64,000 nt of DNA from Sphingomonas sp. (GTDB lineage: Bacteria; Pseudomonadota; Alphaproteobacteria; Sphingomonadales; Sphingomonadaceae): positions 62,001 to 126,000 of the forward strand of contig NZ_JAIXHL010000004.1 in the NCBI RefSeq assembly GCF_030145815.1, given 5' to 3'. Under the pieces are notes generated by a model that made no database searches, was not told where the DNA came from, and saw only the letters and a list, made by a program, of their open reading frames with translations. Made by a program: the position numbers and the translations under genes. This document shows positions 9,470 to 17,985 of the stretch, piece after piece. The stretch's first letter is position 1. The number at the start of each line of letters is the position of its first letter.

Positions 9470-10177
9470 ATGCGCGTGCTGCTGATCGAAGACGAGCCGA
9501 CGACCGCCAAGGCCATCGAGCTGATGCTCGCGACCGAGGGGTTCAACGTTTATACAACCGATCTGGGCGAGGAAGGCCTCGATCTGGGCAAGTTGTATGA
9601 TTACGACATCATCCTGCTCGACCTGAATCTGCCCGACATGCACGGCTATGACGTGCTGAAAAAGCTGCGCGTCGCGCGGGTCCAGACCCCGGTCCTGATC
9701 CTGTCGGGCATCAACGAAATGGACAGCAAGGTCCGCTCGTTCGGCTTCGGTGCCGACGATTATGTGACCAAGCCCTTCCACCGCGAAGAGCTGATCGCCC
9801 GCATCCATGCCGTGGTGCGCCGCAGCAAGGGCCACAGCCAGTCGGTCATCCGGACCGGCAAGCTCGCCGTGAACCTCGACGCCAAGACCGTCGAGGTCGA
9901 TGGCGCCCGCGTCCACCTGACCGGCAAGGAATATGCGATGCTGGAGCTGCTCTCGCTCCGCAAGGGCACGACGCTCACCAAGGAAATGTTCCTCAACCAC
10001 CTTTATGGCGGGATGGACGAGCCCGAGCTCAAGATCATCGACGTCTTCATCTGCAAGCTGCGCAAGAAGCTCAGCATGGCGTGCGAGGGCGAGAATTACA
10101 TCGAGACCGTCTGGGGCCGCGGCTATGTGCTGCGCGAGCCCGAGGAAGCGGCTGGCGCGGTAAGCGCCGTCGCCTGA
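9470..10177 (+). CDS. ctrA: Cell-cycle response regulator CtrA
   Basis: 235 residues, the family length. The receiver domain (1-120) has the acidic pocket EDE, the phosphorylated Asp at residue 51 (LLDLNLPD) and the conserved Lys in DDYVTKPF. The OmpR-type winged-helix DNA-binding domain (about 125-225) ends [16 protein letters not shown]. The sequence is CtrA-specific throughout ([20 protein letters not shown]). CtrA is the alphaproteobacterial master regulator of cell-cycle, motility and polar genes, normally phosphorylated through CckA-ChpT. The start at 9470 fits the family and follows AGGGGAAA; an upstream in-frame ATG would add 28 atypical residues. The upstream region carries CtrA- and CcrM-type sites. 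Confidence 0.97.
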   Translation: MRVLLIEDEPTTAKAIELMLATEGFNVYTTDLGEEGLDLGKLYDYDIILLDLNLPDMHGYDVLKKLRVARVQTPVLILSGINEMDSKVRSFGFGADDYVTKPFHREELIARIHAVVRRSKGHSQSVIRTGKLAVNLDAKTVEVDGARVHLTGKEYAMLELLSLRKGTTLTKEMFLNHLYGGMDEPELKIIDVFICKLRKKLSMACEGENYIETVWGRGYVLREPEEAAGAVSAVA

Positions 10178-10203
10178 CATTTACCGTTCGTTGCGTGGGG
10201 CAA

Positions 10204-10243
10204 AGGGGGCCGTGTCATCCGGGGGGATGACGCGGCCCTTTCT
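10204..10243 (+). terminator. Rho-independent terminator of ctrA
   Basis: A GC-rich stem (GGGCCGTGTCATCC / GGATGACGCGGCCC, one wobble) with a short G-rich loop is followed by TTTCTT, 27 bases after the ctrA stop codon. Confidence 0.85.
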
Positions 10244-10292
10244 TCGCGCGCACAAGTGCGCCCCACGAAGCGCTTGATCTGAAAGAAATAAG

Positions 10293-10382
10293 TGGCGGAG
10301 AGGGTGGGATTCGAACCCACGTTACGGTTCCCCGTAAACCGCATTTCGAGTGCGGCGCGATCGACCACTCTGCCACCTCTCC
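10293..10382 (-). tRNA. tRNA-Ser (anticodon CGA)
   Basis: A 90-base class II tRNA on the minus strand. The acceptor stem GGAGAGG pairs with CCTCTCC, followed by discriminator G and an encoded CCA. The anticodon loop CTCGAAA gives CGA, which reads the serine codon UCG. The long variable arm (TACGG / CCGTA) and the T loop GGTTCGAATCC are clear. It is flanked by ctrA and hspQ, and nothing indicates an integrated element at its 3' end. Confidence 0.97.
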
Positions 10383-10514
10383 GCGAGGGGTCCGCAGGGC
10401 AATTGCATGCCGCTCCGTCCGGTCGAGCGGGCGCCTCTAGACCAAGCGTCACGGGCTTGCAAGCGCCTTGCGCACGCTTCTTGTGCGGACGCGAAAGCGC
10501 ACTAGATTGAAGCG

Positions 10515-10895
10515 ATGACTCGCGCCTCCGACCCGCTCGATCTGGCGACTGCCGGTGTCCCCCTCCCTCCCGTGGCGCATGCGCGCTTCAACCTGGGCGA
10601 TGTGGTGCGGCACCGGGTGTTCGACTTCCGCGGGGTGATCTTCGACATCGACCCGGTTTTCGCCAATACCGACGAATGGTATGAGGCGATCCCCGAGGAT
10701 GTCCGCCCGCGCAAGGACCAGCCCTTCTACCATCTGCTCGCTGAAAATGCCGAGTCGAGCTATGTCGCCTATGTCAGCCAGCAAAATCTGGTCGCCGACG
10801 ACAGCGACGAGCCGGTCGACCATCCGGCCATCGGCGGGCTGTTCGAGGAGCTGGGCGGCGGGCGGTACAAATTGAAGCGCGAGCATCGGCATTAG
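10515..10895 (+). CDS. hspQ: Heat-shock protein HspQ
   Basis: 126 residues. HspQ (YccV family, hemimethylated-DNA-binding fold) is a specificity-enhancing factor for Lon protease and affects DnaA stability in E. coli. The family core is plain: [27 protein letters not shown], then [17 protein letters not shown] and a final [16 protein letters not shown]. The short N-terminal extension of about 20 residues is usual in alphaproteobacteria. It is monocistronic between tRNA-Ser and rplU. Confidence 0.92.
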   Translation: MTRASDPLDLATAGVPLPPVAHARFNLGDVVRHRVFDFRGVIFDIDPVFANTDEWYEAIPEDVRPRKDQPFYHLLAENAESSYVAYVSQQNLVADDSDEPVDHPAIGGLFEELGGGRYKLKREHRH

Positions 10896-10941
10896 GGTTG
10901 CCGCCCGCCATTGGGGCGCCTTTCGATTTCCATGGGGTCTT

Positions 10942-11048
10942 CGTCAGCCCGGACTTGTTCCGGGGTCCACCGGGAGGCAAATCCCGGACGACAGGCTCAT
11001 GGGTCGCCAGCGGGGCTGAGTGGACCCCGGAACAAGTCCGGGGTGACG
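10942..11048. repeat. Extragenic palindrome, 29-bp arms
   Basis: Arms at 10942-10970 and 11020-11048 pair with one mismatch of 29 (core CCGGACTTGTTCCGGGGTCCAC). They enclose 49 bases. The element occupies the hspQ-rplU interval, upstream of the rplU promoter. It is of the same general design as the elements at 406, 34546 and 58581 but has a different core. Confidence 0.85.
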
Positions 11049-11128
11049 AGAATGGGGAGGCCCCGCGCTCGCCTGAAGGCCATCCTCGAAGAACCCGCAC
11101 CGCACTGCCCACCAACGGTGCATAATGG

Positions 11129-11156
11129 TTGACTTCCCCGGGCGAATCCCATAACC
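11129..11156 (+). promoter_or_regulatory. Candidate housekeeping promoter of rplU-rpmA
   Basis: TTGACT (11129-11134) and ATAACC (11151-11156) are spaced by 16 bases, about 65 bases upstream of the rplU start. They are placed correctly for a sigma-70 promoter of the ribosomal-protein operon. Confidence 0.5.
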
Positions 11157-11220
11157 GCGCCGTTCCTCCCGCCGGGCTTGTCCTGCGCGGGCACATGCTT
11201 TTGAAATTGAGATGAGGCCC

Positions 11221-11589
11221 ATGTTCGCTATCGTGCGCACGGGCGGCAAGCAGTATCGCGTTGCCGCAGGAGACAAGATCGTCGTCGAGAAGCTCGACGG
11301 TGAAGCCGGTTCGACGATCACCCTGGGTGACGTGCTGCTCGCTGGCGAAGGTTCGGATCTGAAGTCGACCGACGGCCTGACCGTTTCGGCCGAGATCGTC
11401 GCCCAGCAAAAGGGCGAGAAGGTCATCGTCTTCAAGAAGCGCCGTCGGCACAATTATCGCCGCAAGAACGGCCATCGCCAGAACCACACCATCCTGAAGA
11501 TCACCGCGATCGGTGCGCAGGAGACCAAAAAGAAGGCCGCTAAGGCCAAGGCGACCGAGGGCGATGCCCCGGCGGCCGCGGAAGCGTAA
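11221..11589 (+). CDS. rplU: 50S ribosomal protein L21
   Basis: About 122 residues. L21 binds 23S rRNA in the large subunit. [20 protein letters not shown] is the standard N-terminus, and [17 protein letters not shown] is the rRNA-binding loop. A lysine/alanine-rich C-terminal tail (from about residue 102; [15 protein letters not shown]) is an extension seen in many alphaproteobacteria. ATG 11221 is preferred over ATG 11212 because it gives the universal start. It is followed by rpmA after 13 bases. Confidence 0.97.
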   Translation: MFAIVRTGGKQYRVAAGDKIVVEKLDGEAGSTITLGDVLLAGEGSDLKSTDGLTVSAEIVAQQKGEKVIVFKKRRRHNYRRKNGHRQNHTILKITAIGAQETKKKAAKAKATEGDAPAAAEA

Positions 11590-11602
11590 GGAGTAATCCG
11601 AA

Positions 11603-11872
11603 ATGGCACATAAGAAGGCAGGCGGCTCTTCGCGCAACGGTCGCGACTCGCAGTCCAAGCGTCTCGGCGTGAAGAAGTTCGGTGGCGAAGTCGCCATTGC
11701 CGGCAACATCCTCGTGCGTCAGCGCGGCACGAAATACTATCCGGGCGTCAATGTCGGCATCGGCAAGGACCACACCCTGTTTGCGCTTACCGACGGCCGC
11801 GTGCGATTCCACGACGGCAAGCTCGGTCGCAAATTCTGCTCGGTAGAAATGATTGCGGCTGCGGCCGAATAA
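11603..11872 (+). CDS. rpmA: 50S ribosomal protein L27
   Basis: 89 residues. [20 protein letters not shown] is the family N-terminus, which reaches the peptidyl-transferase centre; no N-terminal cleavage extension as in Firmicutes is present. It is the second gene of the rplU-rpmA operon and ends at a strong terminator. Confidence 0.98.
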   Translation: MAHKKAGGSSRNGRDSQSKRLGVKKFGGEVAIAGNILVRQRGTKYYPGVNVGIGKDHTLFALTDGRVRFHDGKLGRKFCSVEMIAAAAE

Positions 11873-11932
11873 GCTGGGCGACCATCCGGGTTGCCCGCCA
11901 GGGTGACCCGGGTCTCCAAATCTGGAGACCGC

Positions 11933-11967
11933 AAAAGGGAGACGGGTCACCCCGGTCTCCCTTTTTT
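11933..11967 (+). terminator. Rho-independent terminator of rplU-rpmA
   Basis: GGGAGAC / GTCTCCC stem with AAAA before and TTTTTT after. An upstream segment (GGTGACCCGGGTCTCC, about 11902-11917) can also pair with the 5' side of this stem, so an alternative fold exists. Confidence 0.92.
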
Positions 11968-12043
11968 ATTGCTCCCTCCCCACCCCAACTGTCGTGCTGC
12001 GGTCATTAACCCGGGGCATCGGCGGGTCCGCGAGGAGAGTAAG

Positions 12044-12598
12044 ATGTTCGCACGTACACAGCGGTTGATGCTGCGGCCCGGCTGGATCGAGGATGCGCCC
12101 GAACTGGCGCGCGCGATCGGCCATCATGAGGTTGTCCGCAACCTCAGCCGCGCGCCCTGGCCCTATGCGGTGAGCGATGCCGAAGAATTCCTGCTGATCG
12201 AGCGCAAGGCGAGCGACCTGCCCGTCTTCCTGATCTGCGCGCTGGAGGATGCCACCAGTCGCATTGTCGGCTGCATCGGGCTGGACCGGATGGAGCGCGG
12301 CGGGGTCGAGCTCGGCTACTGGATCGCACCCGAAGCCTGGGGCCGCGGCTATGCGACCGAGGCCGGCCGCGCGGTGATCGACATCGCCCGCACGCTGCGC
12401 GTCCCCACCCTCACCGCCAGCCACTTCGCCGACAACCCGGCATCGGGCCGTGTCCTGCGCAAGCTCGGCTTCCGCCCGACCGGGCGCACCGTCCAGCGCC
12501 ACTCGCTCGGTCGCGGGCGCGAGGATATGACGGTCGAGTTCGAACAGCGCCTGTCGGACTCGGACTGCACCGACCCGTGCGACCGAATGGCGGCGTGA
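12044..12598 (+). CDS. GNAT N-acetyltransferase, RimJ/RimL type
   Basis: 184 residues. It has the GNAT fold with an acetyl-CoA-binding segment typical of RimJ/RimL-like enzymes (LGYWIAPEAWGRGYATEAGRA), then FADNPASGRVLRKLGF, the usual end of the domain. It probably acetylates an N-terminal or small-molecule amine; the substrate cannot be told. ATG 12044 is preceded by GAGGAGAG. In sphingomonads a gene of this kind typically lies between rpmA and obgE; here obgE begins 9.3 kb further on. Confidence 0.85.
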   Translation: MFARTQRLMLRPGWIEDAPELARAIGHHEVVRNLSRAPWPYAVSDAEEFLLIERKASDLPVFLICALEDATSRIVGCIGLDRMERGGVELGYWIAPEAWGRGYATEAGRAVIDIARTLRVPTLTASHFADNPASGRVLRKLGFRPTGRTVQRHSLGRGREDMTVEFEQRLSDSDCTDPCDRMAA

Positions 12599-12606
12599 AG
12601 CTCTGC

Positions 12607-12644
12607 AGCCCCTCCCCTTCAGGGGAGGGGTTGGGGTGGGGCCT
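12607..12644. repeat. Left arm of a 38-bp long-range inverted repeat
   Basis: This 38-base sequence is the exact reverse complement of 13226-13263. It contains its own palindrome (CCCCTCCCCTTCAGGGGAGGGG), so each copy can also form a hairpin. The pair brackets the DUF2750 gene. Confidence 0.85.
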
Positions 12645-12734
12645 CGGCGTCTCACCGAGACTGCGTGCGAGAATGTCTACGCGCCAACCAGCATCTGGGT
12701 CGGCCAATGTCTCAAATCTAGAGCGAGGCACCCA

Positions 12735-13085
12735 TCAGCATCCCGCCTCCAGTCGCGCCTTTACCGCCTTGGGTTGCAAGTCATAACCAGTCGCTCGCTC
12801 ACCCGACCAGTTTAAGCCGACGAGCAGATTATCTCGCTCCAACCCGGGGAGCCAGCGGCTGATGAATTCCCCCAGTTGCAGTCGCACGGGCTGAAACCCT
12901 CGGTAGGCTTCCACACCGTCGATAATGCGCCTAGCGCGGCTCTCAGCAGACCAAAATGGCATTACGGTCTCGCCGGACGCATTCGTCGATGTGGGAAAGC
13001 CGCTCGCGGCTCGGATCGCCCAGACCGCGTCGGTGGTCAGCACTTCCGATACAAACGCATTTGCGTGGGCTGCTGAGATGCTCAT
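12735..13085 (-). CDS. DUF2750-family protein
   Basis: 116 residues. The pattern VWAIRAASGFPTSTN, then MPFWSAESRARRII, FISRWLPGLERDNLLVGLNWSG and ATGYDLQP matches what I know of DUF2750, a small cytosolic family without known function. No membrane segment or signal peptide is present. The start at 13085 gives MSISAAHANAFVSEV. It is the only gene between two perfect 38-bp inverted repeats and has opposite orientation to the preceding GNAT gene. Function unknown. Confidence 0.7.
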   Translation of the reverse strand: MSISAAHANAFVSEVLTTDAVWAIRAASGFPTSTNASGETVMPFWSAESRARRIIDGVEAYRGFQPVRLQLGEFISRWLPGLERDNLLVGLNWSGERATGYDLQPKAVKARLEAGC

Positions 13086-13225
13086 CTTGCGAGAACAGCA
13101 CCAAAATCAAAAGTCCGCAACCAGGTCGTGAGGCGCTCATCCGCGACGCACCCGACATCGCCAACAGTTTGAGAGGTCGGGGCCGATCGTCGGCTCGTGA
13201 AACCGAACCCGTTAGCCCAGAGGAT

Positions 13226-13263
13226 AGGCCCCACCCCAACCCCTCCCCTGAAGGGGAGGGGCT
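13226..13263. repeat. Right arm of a 38-bp long-range inverted repeat
   Basis: Exact reverse complement of 12607-12644, closing a 657-bp segment that contains the DUF2750 gene. It lies 74 bases from the end of the efflux outer-membrane gene. Confidence 0.85.
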
Positions 13264-13336
13264 TAAGAACGACACGAACCGCAGACAATCGGACGGAGCC
13301 AGTTACGCAACACGGCTCCGCCCGAAACCCTCGACC

Positions 13337-14791
13337 TCAGTTGGCAGCAGCAGCCTCGCGCCGCACCGCGTCTGGCGCAGTTTCCCAACCGCCGCCCAGC
13401 GCCTTGAAGAGCGCGACCTGCGCCTCCGCCAGCGCCGCATTGGACTGGGCCAGCGCAGCCCGCGCCCCTGCCCGCTCACGCTCGGCATCGATGCGCTGGA
13501 GCAGGCTGTCGCGCCCTGCCTCGAAGCGCAGGATCGCGATGCGCGCTGCGTTGGTCGCCGATGCATCGGCGCGGCGCAGCGCGACGTTGCGCTCGATCTC
13601 GCCCGAATAGCGTGCCAGCGCCTGTTCGACCTCACGCAATGCGGTCAGCACCGTGCCGTCGAACGCGGCGAGCGAACCCTCCGCCCCGGCCTCGGCCTGG
13701 CGAATCCGCGCACGCGCTGCCGTCAGATTGGGGAAGTTCCAGCTGAGCAGCGGCCCGAGCGAGAAGTTGAACGACGAGCTCTTGCCGAGATCCTCGATAT
13801 TCTGCGCGCCCAGCGACACCGATCCACCCAGCGTGATCGACGGATAGAGCGCGGCGGTCGCGACGCCCACTCGCGCGGTATCCGCCGCCAGCTGGCGCTC
13901 GGCCTGACGCACATCGGGGCGTCGGGCGAGCAGGGCCTGGCCATCGCCGACCGGGATCAGCGCCGACACGCCCGGCGGGGTCGCACAAGCATCGGCCTGG
14001 GCGTCCAGCTCGGCCGGCGGCTTGCCGGTCAGCGTTGCCAGCGCATAGAGCGCCGCGCGCCGCTCCGCTTCGAACGCCGGCACCTGCGCGCGGGCATTTT
14101 CGGCCAGCACACGCGCCTGATCGACATCGCGGATCGTGCCGCGCCCGGCATCGAACAGCCGCTGGGTCAGGTCGAGCGTGCGGGTCTGGAGCTGCACCGT
14201 CTCACGCGCCACCGCTGCCTGCGCGGCAAAGCCGCACGCCGCGGCATAGGTCCGCGCCGTCTCCGCCGCGATCGCCACGCGCGCGCCATCGAGCGCCGCC
14301 TGCGCCGCATCGACATCCGCCCGCGACGCCTCGATCGACCGGCTCACCCGACCGAACAGATCGACCTCATAGGACACGTCCAGCCCGGTCTGGAAGAAAT
14401 CTCCCTCGACCCCGTCCACGCCAGCGGGCAGCGCGCCCTGCGCACTTTCGGCCCCGGTGCGCGATCGGGTATAGCCCGCGCTCACGCTGGTGCCAGGCAG
14501 TCGCGCCCCACGCGATTCCGAAAGGATCGCGCGCGCGCGCTTCAGGTTGGCCGAGGCCTGACGGATATCGGTGTTGTAGGTCAGCGCCTCGACCACCAGC
14601 CGGTCGAGCACGGGATCCTTGAACAGCCGCCACCATTCGCCCTCGACCGCGCCCGGCGACACTTTGGTCATACCGGGATCGACGAACGCTGCAGCTGCGG
14701 TCGGCGGGGTTTCGGGCCGCTGATAGGTCGGGCCGACCGCGCAGCCCGCCAGCAGCGCCGCGCTCGCACTTACTAGGAATAGGCGCTTCAT
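13337..14791 (-). CDS. RND efflux outer-membrane lipoprotein (OprM/NodT family)
   Basis: 484 residues. The lipobox LLAGC gives a lipid anchor at residue 16. Two repeated outer-membrane-efflux domains (about 60-250 and 270-460) supply the TolC-like barrel and helical tunnel: PVLDRLVVEALTYNTDIRQA, VSYEVDLFGRV, LLARRPDVRQAERQL, LGPLLSWNFPN. It forms the exit duct of the tripartite pump encoded with the next two genes. Its ATG overlaps the stop of the pump gene by 4 bases. Confidence 0.94.
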   Translation of the reverse strand: MKRLFLVSASAALLAGCAVGPTYQRPETPPTAAAAFVDPGMTKVSPGAVEGEWWRLFKDPVLDRLVVEALTYNTDIRQASANLKRARAILSESRGARLPGTSVSAGYTRSRTGAESAQGALPAGVDGVEGDFFQTGLDVSYEVDLFGRVSRSIEASRADVDAAQAALDGARVAIAAETARTYAAACGFAAQAAVARETVQLQTRTLDLTQRLFDAGRGTIRDVDQARVLAENARAQVPAFEAERRAALYALATLTGKPPAELDAQADACATPPGVSALIPVGDGQALLARRPDVRQAERQLAADTARVGVATAALYPSITLGGSVSLGAQNIEDLGKSSSFNFSLGPLLSWNFPNLTAARARIRQAEAGAEGSLAAFDGTVLTALREVEQALARYSGEIERNVALRRADASATNAARIAILRFEAGRDSLLQRIDAERERAGARAALAQSNAALAEAQVALFKALGGGWETAPDAVRREAAAAN

Positions 14792-17700
14792 GCTGCGGGC
14801 TCCGTCACGGGGTCATGGGGTTTGCTGCGGAAGCGTGCCGACTGCGCGCTCGCCCAGATGCCGAACTTGCGGCTGATGACATAGAAGGCCGGGGTGAAGA
14901 TCAGGCCGAAGATCGTCACGCCGATCATGCCAAAGAACACCGCGACGCCCAGCGCCTGGCGCAACTCCGCTGCCGCCCCGCTCGCAATCACCAGCGGCAG
15001 CACGCCAAGGATGAAGGCGATCGACGTCATCACGATCGGACGCATGCGCTGATGCGCCGCGTGCTTCGCCGCCTCGAACATGTCCATGCCCTGATCCTCG
15101 TTCTGGCGGGCGAATTCGACGATCAGGATCGCGTTCTTCGCCGCCAGGCCGATCAGCACCACCAGACCGATTTGCGTGAGGATATTATTGTCCATGCCCA
15201 TCACGTTCACGCCCAAAATCGCGGCAAGCAGACACATCGGCACGATCAGGATCACCGCCAGTGGCAGCACCAGGCTCTCATAGAGCGCGGCGAGCAGCAG
15301 GAAGACGAACACCACCGCCAGGATGAAGGCGATCGTCCCGGTGTTGCCGGCAGACTTTTGTTCGAGGGCCAATTCGGTCCACTCAAAGCTCATGCCCTGC
15401 GGCAGCGTCTGTGCCGCGAGTGCCTCCATCGAATCGAGTGTCTGGCCGGTCGAATAACCGGGCTTGGAATCGCCCTGCAATTCAGCCGCCGGGTACAGGT
15501 TGTGGCGCACCACGCGATACGGCCCGCTGTCGTTCTTCAACGTCATCACCGAACTCATCGGCACCATCTCGCCCGACGCCGAGCGGGTCTTGAGACCCTG
15601 AATGTCGGTGGCGTCGTCGCGGTACGGCGCGTCGGCCTGTGCCGTCACGCGGAAGGTGCGACCCAGATAGTTGAAGTCGTTGACATAGGATGAGCCAAGA
15701 TAGGCACCCAGCGTCGAGAAGACGTTGGACACCGGCACGCCCATCCGCTCCGCCCGTTCGCGATCGACATCCGCGGTCAGACGCGGGGTGCCGGTGTTGA
15801 ACAGGGTGAAGGCACCCGCGACGCTTTCCTGCTGGTTCGCGCCCATCATCATGCCGAACGCGGACTGCGCCAGCGCGTTGTAGCCCAGCCCTTCGCGGTC
15901 CTGGATCATCATCTTGAACCCACCGCCGGTGCCGATGCCCGGAACCGGGGGCGGCGCGATGACCAGGATGTCGCCGCCCTTGATCGGAGCGAGCGCGCCA
16001 TAGAGCGCCTGCTGGATCTCGTCTGCGCTCTTGTCTCGGTCGGCATGCGGGGCGAGACCGAAGAACAGCACACCGGTGTTCGGGGCAGTCGAGAAGCTCG
16101 CGCCATCGAGACCGGCAAAGCCCACGACATATTTGACGCCGGGCAGCTTGCGCGCCTCGGTGATGGCCTGCTGCACCACCGCATCGGTGCGGTTCAGCGA
16201 AGACCCCGGCGGCAGCTGCACCGCGCCGATCAGATAGCCCTGATCCTGCGGCGGGATGAAGCCCGATGGAGTCGACGTAAAGCGCCATCCAGCGACGAGG
16301 ATCAGCGCGACATAGACCACGCCGACAACCATCAGCATGCGAACCAGCTTCGCGGTCAGCTTGCCGTAATTCTCGGACAGCCGGTTAAAGCCGCGGTTGA
16401 ACGACGCCCCTGCCCGTGCGGGCAGACCGCGCCAGCCGGGCGCAATCTCGCTGTGATGACCCTTATGCTTCAACACCAGCGCGCACAGCGCGGGCGACAG
16501 CGTCAGCGACACGAAGGCCGAGATCAGCGTCGCCGAAGCGATGGTGATCGCGAACTGCTGGTAGAAGGCGCCCGAAATGCCCGGGATGAACATCGTCGGC
16601 ACGAACACGCCGACCAGCACCAGACTGATCGCAATGATCGCGCCCGACACTTCGTCCATCGTCTTGTGCGCGGCTTCCTTGGGGGACAGCCCCTCCTCTT
16701 CCATCAGGCGCTCGACATTCTCGACCACGACGATCGCGTCATCGACGACGATGCCGATGGCGAGGACCAGTCCGAACAGCGACAGGGTGTTGAGCGAATA
16801 GCCGAACGCCAGCAGCACCGCGAACGCACCGACCAGCGAGATCGGGATCGCCACGATCGGCACCACCGCCGCGCGCCAGCTCTGCAGGAAGATCAGGACG
16901 ACGAGGACGACCAGCACCAGCGCCTCGATCAGCGTGTGCTCGACCGCAGTGATCGACTCAGCGATATATTCGGTCGGGTTATAGTCGATCGAATAGGTCA
17001 TCCCCGGGGGGAAGTCCTTGGCCAGCGTTGCCAGCTCGGCCTTCACCGCGTCAGCGGTCGCCAGCGCGTTCGACCCGGGCAGCTGGAAAATGCCCATGCC
17101 GACCGCGCGCTTGTCGTTGAGATAGCCGTTGAAGTTGTAATCCTGCGCGCCCAGCTCAACCCGCGCGACATCGCGCAGATGGGTCAGGCGACCGGTGGTA
17201 TCGCGCTTGACCACGATCGCGCCGAACTCGTCGGGCGTGCTCAAGCGGCCCTTGGTCTGCACGCCCAGCTCAAATGCCGGGCTGGCATTGCCATAGGGTG
17301 GCGCGCCGACGGTGCCGGCCGCAACCTGAACGTTCTGCCCGCGGATCGCGTTGACCACCTCGTCCACGGTCATGTCGCGCGCGGCGGCAAGGCCCGGGTC
17401 GATCCACACGCGCATGTTGTAGTCGCGCCCGCCAAACGCCTGCGCCTGGCCCACGCCCGGAATACGCGCGATGCGGTCCTGGACCTGCAACGTCACATAG
17501 TTGGAGATATACTGGATATCGAGGCTCTTGTCGGGCGAGGTGAAGAACGCGACCATCAGGAAGTCGGGCGAGCTCTTGTTCACCGTCACGCCGATGCGGC
17601 GGACATCCTCGGGCAGGCGCGGCTCGGCGGTCGCGACCTTGTTCTGCACCAGCACCTGCGCCTGATCGACATTGGTGCCCTGCTTGAACGCGATGGTAAT

Positions 17701-17973
17701 CTGCGTCTGGCCGTTCCCGGTCGACGACGACGTCATGTAGAGCATGTTGTCGACGCCGTTGATCGCCTGTTCGATCGGCGCGGCGACGGTTTCGGCGACG
17801 GTTTCGGCGCTTGCTCCCGGATAGGCGGCGGTCACCACCACCGTCGGCGGCGCGATGTTGGGATATTGCGCGATCGGCAGCGACGGATAGGCGATGGCCC
17901 CGACGATCACGATCAGGATCGACAGCACCGCCGCAAAGATCGGCCGGTCGATGAAGAAATGCGGGAATTTCAT
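14788..17973 (-). CDS. RND multidrug efflux transporter, HAE1 (AcrB/MexB) type
   Basis: 1061 residues, 12 transmembrane helices in the usual layout with two large periplasmic loops. The proton-relay residues are intact: the double Asp in GIVVDDAIVVVENVER (helix 4) and the Lys in GLAAKNAILIVEFA (helix 10). The N-terminus MKFPHFFIDRPIFA is typical. It exports hydrophobic compounds from the periplasm or inner membrane to the outside by proton antiport. It begins 12 bases after the adaptor gene and overlaps the outer-membrane gene, so the operon order is adaptor, pump, duct. Substrates cannot be inferred. Confidence 0.97.
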   Translation of the reverse strand: MKFPHFFIDRPIFAAVLSILIVIVGAIAYPSLPIAQYPNIAPPTVVVTAAYPGASAETVAETVAAPIEQAINGVDNMLYMTSSSTGNGQTQITIAFKQGTNVDQAQVLVQNKVATAEPRLPEDVRRIGVTVNKSSPDFLMVAFFTSPDKSLDIQYISNYVTLQVQDRIARIPGVGQAQAFGGRDYNMRVWIDPGLAAARDMTVDEVVNAIRGQNVQVAAGTVGAPPYGNASPAFELGVQTKGRLSTPDEFGAIVVKRDTTGRLTHLRDVARVELGAQDYNFNGYLNDKRAVGMGIFQLPGSNALATADAVKAELATLAKDFPPGMTYSIDYNPTEYIAESITAVEHTLIEALVLVVLVVLIFLQSWRAAVVPIVAIPISLVGAFAVLLAFGYSLNTLSLFGLVLAIGIVVDDAIVVVENVERLMEEEGLSPKEAAHKTMDEVSGAIIAISLVLVGVFVPTMFIPGISGAFYQQFAITIASATLISAFVSLTLSPALCALVLKHKGHHSEIAPGWRGLPARAGASFNRGFNRLSENYGKLTAKLVRMLMVVGVVYVALILVAGWRFTSTPSGFIPPQDQGYLIGAVQLPPGSSLNRTDAVVQQAITEARKLPGVKYVVGFAGLDGASFSTAPNTGVLFFGLAPHADRDKSADEIQQALYGALAPIKGGDILVIAPPPVPGIGTGGGFKMMIQDREGLGYNALAQSAFGMMMGANQQESVAGAFTLFNTGTPRLTADVDRERAERMGVPVSNVFSTLGAYLGSSYVNDFNYLGRTFRVTAQADAPYRDDATDIQGLKTRSASGEMVPMSSVMTLKNDSGPYRVVRHNLYPAAELQGDSKPGYSTGQTLDSMEALAAQTLPQGMSFEWTELALEQKSAGNTGTIAFILAVVFVFLLLAALYESLVLPLAVILIVPMCLLAAILGVNVMGMDNNILTQIGLVVLIGLAAKNAILIVEFARQNEDQGMDMFEAAKHAAHQRMRPIVMTSIAFILGVLPLVIASGAAAELRQALGVAVFFGMIGVTIFGLIFTPAFYVISRKFGIWASAQSARFRSKPHDPVTEPAA

Positions 17974-17985
17974 GGCTTGCGCCCC

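Noticed and set aside
10293..10382. tRNA-Ser as an integration site for a mobile element
   Set aside because: No integrase and no direct repeat of the tRNA 3' end were found nearby.
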